This document shows positions 7,948 to 16,368 of a DNA stretch of 17,845 nucleotides, one piece after another. This DNA comes from JBFKOL01 sp041628815 (GTDB taxonomy: Bacteria; Bacteroidota; Bacteroidia; Chitinophagales; Saprospiraceae). Location of the stretch: positions 1 through 17,845 of the forward strand of contig JBFKOL010000050.1 of the NCBI GenBank assembly GCA_041628815.1. Direction: 5' to 3'. The notes under the pieces are model-generated. The model searched no databases, was not told the DNA's origin, and saw only the letters and a program-made list of their open reading frames with translations. Within the stretch, counting starts at the first letter, position 1. Each line of letters begins with the position of its first letter. The translations under genes were made by a program, and so were the position numbers.

Positions 7948-9008
7948 CCCGGTCAAGATTTTTGAGTTTGCTCCTATTACCTTTCTCGTTGGTCTTTGGC
8001 CTCATTATCATTCTCAGGGATGGCTTGTACAGGTACGGTGTCTTGAAATCTGTGAAATTCAATATGCCGGTTATCGGGATAGGCAACCTCAGCCTTGGCG
8101 GTGCCGGAAAAACGCCCCACGTGGAGTATTTAATACGACTGCTCAATCCGTACCTGGAGCTGGGTATAATGAGTCGTGGCTACAAACGAAAGACTAAAGG
8201 ATTCAAGAAAGTGGGGCCCGGTGATGATGCTCTAAGTGTAGGAGATGAGCCTATGCAGTATCATTTGAAATTCAAGGATGCCTTTGTTGCTGTATCAGAA
8301 AGTCGTTCGTTGGGTATCCCCCTCCTCTTGCAACTTCATCCGCAAATACAAGTTATTCTTCTCGACGACAGTTATCAACATCGCTCTGTCGATCCCGGAT
8401 TAAATATTTTGCTGACAGAGTTTGATCACCCTTACAATCAGGATTTCATACTGCCTGCAGGAAGGCTTAGAGAATGGAGGTCAGGAGCTGATCGAGCTGA
8501 TATGGTGATAGTGACCAAATGCCCTGAAGGGTTGGATGAATCCATTATTCCCAAGTGGAGAGAAAATCTAGACCTTAAGTCATCACAGCGTCTTTTTTTT
8601 AGTAAATACGAATACGCCCGCCCTTATAACCTATTCACTGCAGCAAGAGCTGACCTCAACAGGTTTGATAACGTATTGCTGTTATGCGCCATTGCCAACG
8701 AATCTTATCTCTTGTCTCACCTTGAAAGGCTAGGCGTTTCTGTAAATACCATGATCTATGAAGACCACCATTACTATACACCACATGAAATTTCTTTGGT
8801 GAAGATGACCTTTGACAATATGCCCAAAGGAAATAATGCCATCCTCACCACGGAAAAAGATGCAACTCGGTTGTTTCTCCACAAGGAATTTTTGCTTGTG
8901 GAGTCTCTTCCCATTTTTGTTTTGCCTGCACGGGTAACTTTCCTGTTTGAACAAGGTTCTCTTTTCGACGAGGAAGTGAAGCGATTTTTATTGAATTTTA
9001 AGTCGTGA
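7944..9008 (+). CDS. lpxK: Tetraacyldisaccharide 4'-kinase (lipid A biosynthesis)
   Basis: LpxK phosphorylates the 4' position of tetraacyldisaccharide 1-phosphate to give lipid IVA, at the cytoplasmic face of the inner membrane. This 354-residue protein has an N-terminal hydrophobic helix (about 5-24), the P-loop GGAGKTP (52-58) within GNLSLGGAGKTP, SRGYKR (77-82), VGDEP (99-103), LLDDSYQHR (139-147), PAGRLRE (171-177) and a C-terminal TTEKDATRL, all in family order. I chose the ATG at 7944, which overlaps the upstream TGA (ATGA), over a TTG at 7902 that would intrude 46 bases into the DUF2851 gene. Its own TGA overlaps the GTG of the next gene by 4 bases. A poly-T run of 8 falls inside the gene without breaking the frame. 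Confidence 0.96.
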   Translation: MTRSRFLSLLLLPFSLVFGLIIILRDGLYRYGVLKSVKFNMPVIGIGNLSLGGAGKTPHVEYLIRLLNPYLELGIMSRGYKRKTKGFKKVGPGDDALSVGDEPMQYHLKFKDAFVAVSESRSLGIPLLLQLHPQIQVILLDDSYQHRSVDPGLNILLTEFDHPYNQDFILPAGRLREWRSGADRADMVIVTKCPEGLDESIIPKWRENLDLKSSQRLFFSKYEYARPYNLFTAARADLNRFDNVLLLCAIANESYLLSHLERLGVSVNTMIYEDHHYYTPHEISLVKMTFDNMPKGNNAILTTEKDATRLFLHKEFLLVESLPIFVLPARVTFLFEQGSLFDEEVKRFLLNFKS

Positions 9009-10711
9009 AGAGATTAATTGGATTGTTCCAAATCTTGGCTGCATTATGCTCCTGTACTGCCCTTAGCGGACAAAGTTCAGACTACAACGCACTTATCGAA
9101 GATATTGTGGAGCGGTACCATATCAAATATGGAATTTCTGACCGGTTTCACTCATCTATCCGTTCTCATGGTCTGAAATTCAGAGCTACCTTACAGAATT
9201 CTCTAGATACGACGTTGGTGACAAAGGCTGATACACTGGATCTGGCTTACCTGACGATGGAGTCCTGGCCATATATCGATTCATGCCGCCACTGTCCCAC
9301 ACATAATGTAAAGAGTGGGATCTTCAATGTTTTTTACAAGACACCATATGATTTGTTTCGTGTTGATCATCAGGATTTCAAACTGAGCATTGATCCGGTC
9401 ATCCACTGGTCCCTTGGAAGTGATGCAGAAAGTGATTCTTTTATTTTTCAAAATACGAGGGGGTTGAAAGTGCGCGGGCTCCTGGATTCAAAGATTTATT
9501 TCTATACCGCCATATTTGAAAATCAGCGCAGGTTTCTTGCTCACATTGAAGATCGAATTATTAAAGACGGGGCGATACCTGGACAAGGGTTCTACAGAAC
9601 CTACGAAAGCAGCATCATTGATGGTATAAAAGGATGGGACTACCTGAATGCGCAAGCATTCATCCATTTTCCCATTAGTAAATCAGTTGGCATGGAGTTG
9701 GGTCATGGATCACATTTCATCGGTGATGGCGTAAGGTCATTCATGTTGAGTGACTATGCACACAATTTTTTCTATGTAAAGTTCAATACAGTCTTTTGGA
9801 AGATCCATTACCAAAACATTTTTGCCGAGCTGAGTGCAGAATCTTCGCAAGATATTCCAGGCGACCAACTGATCCCGAAAAAATACATGGCGATGCATTA
9901 TCTCTCGATAAACCTTTCTAAAAAACTCCGTATTGGCATTTTTGAAAGTATTGTGTTCGGTCGTGAAAATCATTTTGAACTCCAGTATCTGAACCCTGTA
10001 ATTCTTTATCGTTCTGTCGAACAATTTTTGAACAGCCCTGACAACGTTCTTTTTGGCCTTGACTTTTCACTGCGTATCAAAAATCAATTGATGCTCTATG
10101 GACAATGGGTAATCGATGAAATGAAAGTTGGAGAGGTTTTTCGCCGTCGCGGCTGGTGGGGCAACAAGTCCGCCTTTCAACTTGGAACAAAATGGAAAGA
10201 TGCTTTCGGTATATCCAGATTTGATATTTTGTTGGAGTATAATGCTGCTCGACCTTATACTTATGCCCACCGGACTTCGATGGAAAGTCCCGATCTGCCA
10301 GTTGGTTCATACAGTCACTTCAGACAGCCTCTTGCTCACCCACTCGGAGCAAATTTTCACGAAGTCATATTTTTAATGAATTACAGGGTGGCGCATAATA
10401 CATCCCTGGGGCTCAGATCTGTTTTTGCCGATTATGGTGATGACCCTCCCGGTCAGAATTGGGGTTCAGATATTCTTAAAGACTATTTGACAAGAGAAGG
10501 CGATTTCAACAACAGCATTGGACAAGGAATAAATAGAAACGTATATTTGTTTGCATTAAACGCGAGCCACGCCGTATTCTATAATTTTTTCATTGATCTG
10601 ACCTATTTATTCAGAACCCGGGTAGCGCACCAGTCTTTGTCGGATCTCACTTCCCATTATATTGGTATCGGCCTGAGGGCTAATGTATTTGAAAAATCCC
10701 TTGACCATTGA
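9005..10711 (+). CDS. Wzi/RemB-like outer-membrane beta-barrel protein
   Basis: This 568-residue protein starts at GTG 9005 with an N-terminal signal sequence (positive MKR, hydrophobic core to about residue 21, then SGQ). A lipoprotein signal is unlikely because neither cysteine (15, 17) has a standard lipobox. The rest is rich in alternating aromatic/polar strands, as in a beta-barrel. The segment GHGSHFIGDGVRSFMLSD (233-250) followed by FYVKFNTVFWKIHY resembles the conserved core of Bacteroidota Wzi-family capsule-assembly proteins and the gliding protein RemB. Probable role: outer-membrane surface-polysaccharide attachment or motility; the two cannot be separated from sequence alone. It overlaps lpxK by 4 bases and metH by 1 base. 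The region between residues about 25 and 95 is not recognised. Confidence 0.75.
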   Translation: MKRLIGLFQILAALCSCTALSGQSSDYNALIEDIVERYHIKYGISDRFHSSIRSHGLKFRATLQNSLDTTLVTKADTLDLAYLTMESWPYIDSCRHCPTHNVKSGIFNVFYKTPYDLFRVDHQDFKLSIDPVIHWSLGSDAESDSFIFQNTRGLKVRGLLDSKIYFYTAIFENQRRFLAHIEDRIIKDGAIPGQGFYRTYESSIIDGIKGWDYLNAQAFIHFPISKSVGMELGHGSHFIGDGVRSFMLSDYAHNFFYVKFNTVFWKIHYQNIFAELSAESSQDIPGDQLIPKKYMAMHYLSINLSKKLRIGIFESIVFGRENHFELQYLNPVILYRSVEQFLNSPDNVLFGLDFSLRIKNQLMLYGQWVIDEMKVGEVFRRRGWWGNKSAFQLGTKWKDAFGISRFDILLEYNAARPYTYAHRTSMESPDLPVGSYSHFRQPLAHPLGANFHEVIFLMNYRVAHNTSLGLRSVFADYGDDPPGQNWGSDILKDYLTREGDFNNSIGQGINRNVYLFALNASHAVFYNFFIDLTYLFRTRVAHQSLSDLTSHYIGIGLRANVFEKSLDH

Positions 10712-13700
10712 TGAAAAAAGAAGTTCAAATCAAACAGCTTTTACAGGACCGCATCCTGGTCATGGACGGAGCTATGGGCACAATGATCCAGAGGCACGGA
10801 CTTGATGAACAAGCTTATCGCGGGAAAAGATTTCAAAATCATGCGGTAGATGTTATTGGTAATAATGACTTGCTTTCTCTCACACAGCCCGACATTATCG
10901 AGGAGATCCACCGTGCTTACCTCCGCGTTGGTGCGGATATCATAGAAACCAATACGTTCAGCGCGAACAAAATTTCTCAGGCAGACTACCAAATGGAGGA
11001 TCTATCCTACGAGATGAATAAGAGGTCTGCCGAGATAGCCCGTACTGTCTGTGATGAGTTTAGTACAGCTGGTCACCCAAGATTCGTGGCAGGGGCTATG
11101 GGCCCTACCAATCGCACAGCTTCCCTTTCTCCAGATGTCAATGATCCTGGTTATCGTGCAGTAACATTTGACGATCTCGTGAATGCCTACAGTGAACAGG
11201 CCTCGGGCCTGTTGGATGGAGGCGTAGACATCCTGCTCGTCGAAACCGTTTTTGATACATTGAACTGCAAAGCCGCTTTATACGCTATCCAAACACTCTT
11301 CGAAGAAACCGCAATGTCCGTACCTGTTATGGTTTCTGGCACCATCACCGATGCCAGTGGCAGGACCCTTAGTGGACAGACGGTTGAAGCTTTTTGGATT
11401 TCCGTTTCCCATATGGACCTTCTTAGTGTTGGCCTCAATTGCGCTTTGGGAGCTGAGGAGCTCTATCCGCACCTGAGGGATCTTTCTGCAATAGCTACCT
11501 GTCCGGTAAGCGCATATCCCAATGCCGGCCTGCCCAACGAATTCGGGCAGTATGACCAGCAGGCCGACGAAATGGCGCGCTTCATTAATTCTTTTGTTTC
11601 TCACGACCTGGTAAATATCATTGGGGGTTGTTGTGGAACTACACCTCTCCACATAGAGGCAATGGTCGAAGCAGTGAAAGGGGTAAAACCAAGATCTTTT
11701 TCCACGAATAGCAAGTACAGTCAATACAGTGGTTTGGAGCCTCTCATCCTCAGAGAGGACATGAACTTCATCAATATAGGCGAGCGAACCAATGTAACAG
11801 GTTCGAGGAAGTTTGCGCGATTGATTAAATCCGGGTCCTACGAAGAAGCCCTGTCCGTTGCCCTTGACCAGGTACGCGGTGGCGCCCAAATCATTGATGT
11901 GAACATGGATGAAGGGCTTCTGGACTCCCAGATGGCCATGACTAAATTTCTGAACTTGATGATGTCCGAGCCGGAAATTGCCCGGCTGCCAGTGATGGTA
12001 GACTCATCCAAGTTTTCGGTTATCGAAGCCGGCTTGAAGTGTATTCAGGGCAAATCGATTGTGAATTCGATTTCTCTGAAAGAAGGTGAAACAGAGTTTC
12101 TCAGACAAGCAAAAATTGTCAAAAAACACGGAGCTGCTGTAGTGGTTATGGCTTTCGATGAAAAAGGCCAGGCTGAGACGGTCGACAGGAAGGTCGAAAT
12201 CTGTAAGAGAGCTTACAAGATACTCACCCAAGAACTTCATTACAACCCAAAAGACATCATATTTGACCCGAACATATTTGCCATAGCGACAGGCATTGAA
12301 GCACATAATGCCTACGCCTTGAATTACCTTGAAGCTGCCCGAATTATTAAACAACAATGCCCTGGAGTCAAGATCAGTGGTGGGGTAAGCAACATTTCGT
12401 TTTCGTTCAGGGGAAACAATACGATAAGGGAAGCCATGCATTCTGTATTTCTGTACCATGCCGTTAGAAGCGGTATGGATATGGGTATCGTGAATGCTGG
12501 AATGATTGAAGTCTATGACGAAATTCCTGCTTCATTGGTTGAATTGATAGAAGATGCGATTTTCAACAGGACCTCTTCCTCCACGGAAGATTTGATCAAA
12601 TATGCCGAAAATGTTAAAGGCCGATCCAGAGAAATTGTGGCAGACTTGTCATGGCGCAATGATAGCCTCGAAAAAAAAATAGAACATGCCCTGGTCAAAG
12701 GCATAACGGATTACATTGAGGAGGACATTGAGGCAGCCCGAATTAAATATGCTTCTCCACTTAAAGTTATCGAAGGCCCACTGATGGACGGCATGAATGT
12801 TGTGGGAGATTTGTTCGGCTCTGGGAAAATGTTTCTTCCCCAGGTGGTCAAGAGCGCAAGGGTCATGAAGAGGGCTGTGTCCTTTCTAACCCCTTATATT
12901 GAAAAGGAACGATTTGGTCCTGCCCGTTCCAATGGAAAAATTTTGTTGGCTACGGTGAAAGGCGATGTCCACGATATAGGAAAGAATATTGTGGGGGTGG
13001 TCCTGGCATGTAATAACTTCGAAATAATTGACCTTGGGGTTATGGTTCCCTCCGCTACCATTCTTGAAACAGCAGTTCTTGAGCAGGTCGACATCATCGG
13101 TCTAAGCGGGTTGATCACGCCCTCATTGGATGAAATGGTAAATGTAGCCTCACAAATGGAGGAGAAAAAAATGAACATTCCACTACTCATTGGCGGTGCC
13201 ACAACTTCACAGATTCACACTGCCGTCAAAATTGACCCCGTTTACAATGGCCCCGTGATTCATGTGCTCGATGCTTCAAGGAGTGTCGCTGTGGCCGGAG
13301 CTTTGACCAATTCCGATGACAATGTAAAACACCGCTATATTCTTGAAACCAAGAAGAAATATGAGTCTCTCCGAATCCAGAGAGAACGCCGGTCCGATCT
13401 CAAGTCTTACATCGGAATAGAGGAGGCAAGAAAGAATGCGTTGAAATTGGACTGGAAATCATACAACCCTCCAGTTCCGAGTTCATTGGGGATAACCGTG
13501 TTAAAAGACGTTCCGATTGAACAATTGAGGAATTACATCGATTGGACACCCTTTTTCATAAGTTGGCAATTAAAAGGAAAGTATCCTCAGATTTTCAAAG
13601 ATGCCGTTGTTGGCGTGGAGGCGAAAAAACTCTGGGATGACGCCATAACCATGCTTGATCTCATCTGTTCTGAAAAATGGCTGCGAGCCAATGGCGTTTT

Positions 13701-14376
13701 TGGGTTATTTCCGGCCAATTCTAAAGGTGATGATGTAATTATCTATGAAAGTGATGAGCGGAGCAATACAGCTGCAATACTCTATAATCTTAGGCAGCAA
13801 AGAAAAAAGGCCAATGGAAAACCCAATCTTTGTCTTTCCGACTTTATCGCGCCATTGGGACAAAACGACTACCTGGGAGCATTTGCCGTTACTACCGGGT
13901 TAGGTATAGAGTCAAAAATCAAAGAGTTTGAATCAAACCATGATGACTACAACAGCATTCTTTTGAAATCACTGGCAGACCGTCTGGCCGAGGCCTTTGC
14001 TGAATGGCTTCATGAACAAGTCAGAACTAAGTACTGGGGCTATAGCCATGAAGATAATCTTGATAACGAAGCCTTGATTCTCGAGATGTACCAGGGAATC
14101 CGACCTGCTCCGGGTTATCCTGCTTGTCCTGACCATACACAGAAAGAAATGTTGTTCACCTTATTAGATGTGGAAAGCAATGCGGAGATAACGTTAACCG
14201 AAAGCCTGGCAATGTATCCTGCAGCTTCTGTCAGCGGCTTTTATTACAGCCACCCGGAATCAAAGTATTTTGGAATTGGAAAAATACAGAAAGACCAGGC
14301 CGACGATTACAGCAGAAGAAAAGGCGTTTCCTTGGAAGAGGCTGAAAAGTTTTTAAAACCCGTATTGAATTATTAG
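10711..14376 (+). CDS. metH: Cobalamin-dependent methionine synthase, full length
   Basis: MetH moves the methyl group of 5-methyltetrahydrofolate to homocysteine through methylcobalamin. All four modules are present in 1221 residues. The homocysteine domain has DGAMGTM near the start and zinc ligands Cys244, Cys307 and Cys308 (LNCALG, GGCCGTTP). The pterin domain includes NFINIGERTNVTGSRKF. The cobalamin module follows its helical cap and contains GDVHDIGKN, with His754 as the likely lower cobalt ligand. The C-terminal reactivation domain has RPAPGYPACPDH (from Arg1131) for S-adenosylmethionine. ATG 10711 overlaps the upstream stop (TGATG) and is preferred to the TTG one codon earlier. There is no room for a riboswitch. 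A run of nine A bases (12671-12679) lies in frame within the gene. Confidence 0.98.
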   Translation: MKKEVQIKQLLQDRILVMDGAMGTMIQRHGLDEQAYRGKRFQNHAVDVIGNNDLLSLTQPDIIEEIHRAYLRVGADIIETNTFSANKISQADYQMEDLSYEMNKRSAEIARTVCDEFSTAGHPRFVAGAMGPTNRTASLSPDVNDPGYRAVTFDDLVNAYSEQASGLLDGGVDILLVETVFDTLNCKAALYAIQTLFEETAMSVPVMVSGTITDASGRTLSGQTVEAFWISVSHMDLLSVGLNCALGAEELYPHLRDLSAIATCPVSAYPNAGLPNEFGQYDQQADEMARFINSFVSHDLVNIIGGCCGTTPLHIEAMVEAVKGVKPRSFSTNSKYSQYSGLEPLILREDMNFINIGERTNVTGSRKFARLIKSGSYEEALSVALDQVRGGAQIIDVNMDEGLLDSQMAMTKFLNLMMSEPEIARLPVMVDSSKFSVIEAGLKCIQGKSIVNSISLKEGETEFLRQAKIVKKHGAAVVVMAFDEKGQAETVDRKVEICKRAYKILTQELHYNPKDIIFDPNIFAIATGIEAHNAYALNYLEAARIIKQQCPGVKISGGVSNISFSFRGNNTIREAMHSVFLYHAVRSGMDMGIVNAGMIEVYDEIPASLVELIEDAIFNRTSSSTEDLIKYAENVKGRSREIVADLSWRNDSLEKKIEHALVKGITDYIEEDIEAARIKYASPLKVIEGPLMDGMNVVGDLFGSGKMFLPQVVKSARVMKRAVSFLTPYIEKERFGPARSNGKILLATVKGDVHDIGKNIVGVVLACNNFEIIDLGVMVPSATILETAVLEQVDIIGLSGLITPSLDEMVNVASQMEEKKMNIPLLIGGATTSQIHTAVKIDPVYNGPVIHVLDASRSVAVAGALTNSDDNVKHRYILETKKKYESLRIQRERRSDLKSYIGIEEARKNALKLDWKSYNPPVPSSLGITVLKDVPIEQLRNYIDWTPFFISWQLKGKYPQIFKDAVVGVEAKKLWDDAITMLDLICSEKWLRANGVFGLFPANSKGDDVIIYESDERSNTAAILYNLRQQRKKANGKPNLCLSDFIAPLGQNDYLGAFAVTTGLGIESKIKEFESNHDDYNSILLKSLADRLAEAFAEWLHEQVRTKYWGYSHEDNLDNEALILEMYQGIRPAPGYPACPDHTQKEMLFTLLDVESNAEITLTESLAMYPAASVSGFYYSHPESKYFGIGKIQKDQADDYSRRKGVSLEEAEKFLKPVLNY

Positions 14377-14395
14377 GACTTTATAGCGAAGCACA

Positions 14396-15460
14396 GTGGA
14401 CCATTCTTCCAACATACCCAGATTCGATGATGAATTCAGTTTCGGAGACTTTATGTCAGGACTGAAAGCAATTGTCCTATGGCATTCTAAGAAATGGAAA
14501 GAGTGGTTGTTGTTTTTGTTGGTTGGTTTTGGCTTGTCATACCTTGTCGCATTGAGGCACATCTCGATGTATCCAGCCACGGTTTCTTTCATCTTGAGCG
14601 ATGAAAACCAACAGGTTTCTTCAATGGGCGGATTATTCACTCAGTTAGGGCTGCCTGTATCTGCCGGCAGATACAACATCGATAAATTGATGGAAGTTGC
14701 CAGGTCGAGGACAATCGTTCAGGCTGCGTTGCTCGACTCTGCCACTGTTGATGGTCGGGAAGACTTGATAGCCAATCACTTGATAGCCAATCACGACCTG
14801 GGCAGGCAGTTGGAAAAGGAAGATGTGGCATTTGAAAACTTTTCTTTTTCGCACAATGATGCGAGCCACTTTGATAATACCGAAAACCGCGTATTGAAAA
14901 TATTGTATGGCATGATGGCAGGTAGGGATTCCGGAGATTCTGATAAATTGTTTGAAGCGGACTATGGCAGGGATCACTATGTAATGACCTTTACGGTAAA
15001 GACATTGAACGAAGACTTATCAATTGCACTTGCCAAAGCCTTATTCACGGAGGTTTCGTCTTTTTATCTCAACACCTCGAGGAAGAATAAGCGCAACACC
15101 TATCAATTACTGGCAGCAAAAAGGGACTCTGTCAGCCAACGACTCACCGAGGTAGAATTCGAACTTGCAAGGCTCAGGGACAGTAATCTCGGAGGCTTTG
15201 CGACAGAAGGCAATTTAAAGGAGTCCCGCCTTCAGACAGAATCCGTGATTTTGAGATCGGCACTTTCAGAAGCGGAAAAAAACTTAGGGCTCGCCCAGTT
15301 TGCTTTAGAAACGGGCACTCCATTAATTCAAATCATTGATGAACCAATACCCCCACTTCAACCGACAACGTATTCATCTTCGAAATTCGCAATATTCGGA
15401 CTCCTGATAGCTATCGTGCTGTTTGCAGGTTGTGAATTTATCCGCTTTTTGATTAAGTAA
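14396..15460 (+). CDS. Wzz-type polysaccharide chain-length determinant protein
   Basis: This 354-residue protein has the topology of inner-membrane polysaccharide co-polymerases: a cytoplasmic N-terminus with DDEFSFGDF (11-19), a first membrane helix (about 37-53), a long periplasmic region with a helical/coiled stretch (about 210-290), a proline-rich EPIPPLQP (316-323) and a second membrane helix (about 331-348). Such proteins set the chain length of O-antigen, capsule or exopolysaccharide. There is no fused tyrosine-kinase domain. The start is GTG at 14396, 19 bases after metH. An internal ATG at 14453 has a GGAG five bases upstream, but starting there would remove the acidic N-terminal segment common in Bacteroidota homologues. 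A perfect 15-base tandem duplication gives LIANHLIANH at 124-133. No wza or wzx/wzy gene is adjacent. Confidence 0.83.
   Translation: MDHSSNIPRFDDEFSFGDFMSGLKAIVLWHSKKWKEWLLFLLVGFGLSYLVALRHISMYPATVSFILSDENQQVSSMGGLFTQLGLPVSAGRYNIDKLMEVARSRTIVQAALLDSATVDGREDLIANHLIANHDLGRQLEKEDVAFENFSFSHNDASHFDNTENRVLKILYGMMAGRDSGDSDKLFEADYGRDHYVMTFTVKTLNEDLSIALAKALFTEVSSFYLNTSRKNKRNTYQLLAAKRDSVSQRLTEVEFELARLRDSNLGGFATEGNLKESRLQTESVILRSALSEAEKNLGLAQFALETGTPLIQIIDEPIPPLQPTTYSSSKFAIFGLLIAIVLFAGCEFIRFLIK
14763..14794 (+). repeat. Perfect 15-base tandem duplication inside the Wzz-type gene
   Basis: The unit TTGATAGCCAATCAC occurs at 14765-14779 and again, identically, at 14780-14794. The repeat period extends two bases upstream (AC at 14763-14764), so 32 bases follow the 15-base period. 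The unit is five codons, so the frame is kept and the protein reads LIANH twice. Identity at every base, including third codon positions, suggests a recent duplication by slippage. Confidence 0.95.
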
Positions 15461-15491
15461 CTATAAATCTTCAATCTTGACAGAAATGTTA

Positions 15492-15499
15492 TAGGTTTG
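15492..15499 (+). promoter_or_regulatory. Candidate Bacteroidota -7 promoter box for the DUF2061-cysCDN unit
   Basis: TAGGTTTG is a perfect TAnnTTTG match in the 56-base gap between the Wzz-type gene and the DUF2061 gene. Transcription would begin near 15505, giving a leader of about 12 bases before the ATG at 15517. A TTGACA sits upstream at 15477-15482, but its spacing (about 9 bases) is shorter than the usual -33 spacing. This gap is also the widest break in the plus-strand genes after the first promoter, which agrees with a new transcription unit. Confidence 0.45.
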
Positions 15500-15516
15500 C
15501 GTTTCTTTTTGAAAAC

Positions 15517-15750
15517 ATGACGAAAAAGGAATCACATCTAAGAAGTATTTTCAAGGCGGTTACATGGCGTATTTGGGCTACAGGTACGACTTTTGTGCTC
15601 GCTTTAATTGTATTTCAAGACACGCCCAACGCACTTGAAAAATCCACTCTTGTTGCTGGATTGGAAATGATATTAAAACTGTTTTTTTATTATCTGCACG
15701 AGCGCATCTGGCAATACATTCCTATCAACAAAAACAAAAAGTCCGGTTAG
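15517..15750 (+). CDS. DUF2061-family small membrane protein
   Basis: This 77-residue protein matches the DUF2061 pattern: a basic N-terminus with RSIFKAVTWRIWATGTTF (9-26), a first membrane helix (about 17-33), a second helix (about 43-60) and the signature YYLHERIW (58-65). The family has two membrane helices and no proven biochemical role. In Bacteroidota and other bacteria it is often found beside, or fused to, sulfate-activation genes, as here, with cysC starting 12 bases after its stop. A role in sulfate or PAPS-linked metabolism is inferred from that context only. Confidence 0.88.
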   Translation: MTKKESHLRSIFKAVTWRIWATGTTFVLALIVFQDTPNALEKSTLVAGLEMILKLFFYYLHERIWQYIPINKNKKSG

Positions 15751-15762
15751 AGTTCCTGGTCA

Positions 15763-16368
15763 ATGGATAATCCATCCACCAACATATATCCCATTTTTGA
15801 TCGTCTCGTCACCCGGGAAGAGCGAGAACGGTTTCTGAATCAAAAAGCTTGTGTCTTCTGGCTCACGGGACTTTCCGGTTCTGGAAAAAGCACATTGGCT
15901 TCCTCTTTGGAAAATAGGCTCTTTAGGGAGGGCTTCTTCTCCCAGGTCATTGACGGAGATAACATTCGCACCGGAATATCCAATAATCTGGGATTCACCC
16001 CGGAAGACCGCGAAGAAAACATTAGAAGAATAGCCGAAGTTACCAAGCTCTTTGTCAATGCAGGTGTGGTGGTTATTTGTTCGTTCATAAGCCCATCCAT
16101 AGCCATTCGCCAAATGGCAAGAAATATTGTTGGTGACCCTGTATTTCACGAAATTTTTATTGACAGCAGTTTGGAGGTGTGCGAATCAAGAGATGTAAAA
16201 GGATTGTACGCAAAAGCCAGGAAAGGAGAAATAAAAGGATTTACGGGTATTGACGCCCCATACGAGAAGCCGATAAATGCAGAATTGAAAATTGACACAG
16301 GCGGTCAGTCCGTAGAAAATTCATTTGAACAATTGTATCAATACGCAATAAAGCATATAAGATTATGA
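15763..16368 (+). CDS. cysC: Adenylylsulfate (APS) kinase
   Basis: CysC phosphorylates adenosine 5'-phosphosulfate with ATP to make PAPS, the donor for sulfate reduction and for sulfotransferases. This 201-residue protein has the Walker A loop GLSGSGKST (36-44), the substrate-binding DGDNIR (64-69), the conserved FISP (108-111), and the downstream DVKGLYAKARKGEIKGFTG region (about 148-166), all normal for the family. It is a stand-alone kinase not fused to CysN. The ATG at 15763 is 12 bases after DUF2061, and its TGA overlaps the cysD ATG by 4 bases (ATGA). Confidence 0.97.
   Translation: MDNPSTNIYPIFDRLVTREERERFLNQKACVFWLTGLSGSGKSTLASSLENRLFREGFFSQVIDGDNIRTGISNNLGFTPEDREENIRRIAEVTKLFVNAGVVVICSFISPSIAIRQMARNIVGDPVFHEIFIDSSLEVCESRDVKGLYAKARKGEIKGFTGIDAPYEKPINAELKIDTGGQSVENSFEQLYQYAIKHIRL

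Noticed and set aside
10542..10549. TATATTTG inside the barrel gene, about 160 bases before metH, as a metH promoter
   Set aside because: It is a lone -7-like match in coding sequence without a -33 element, within the number expected by chance.
11278..11889. Reverse-strand open frame of 203 codons inside metH
   Set aside because: It is a shadow of the conserved homocysteine/pterin coding region and shows no recognisable protein.
15500..15516. Weak inverted repeat (GTTT...AAAC) before the DUF2061 gene as a terminator or operator
   Set aside because: The stem is only about four A/T-rich pairs, too weak to support a hairpin.
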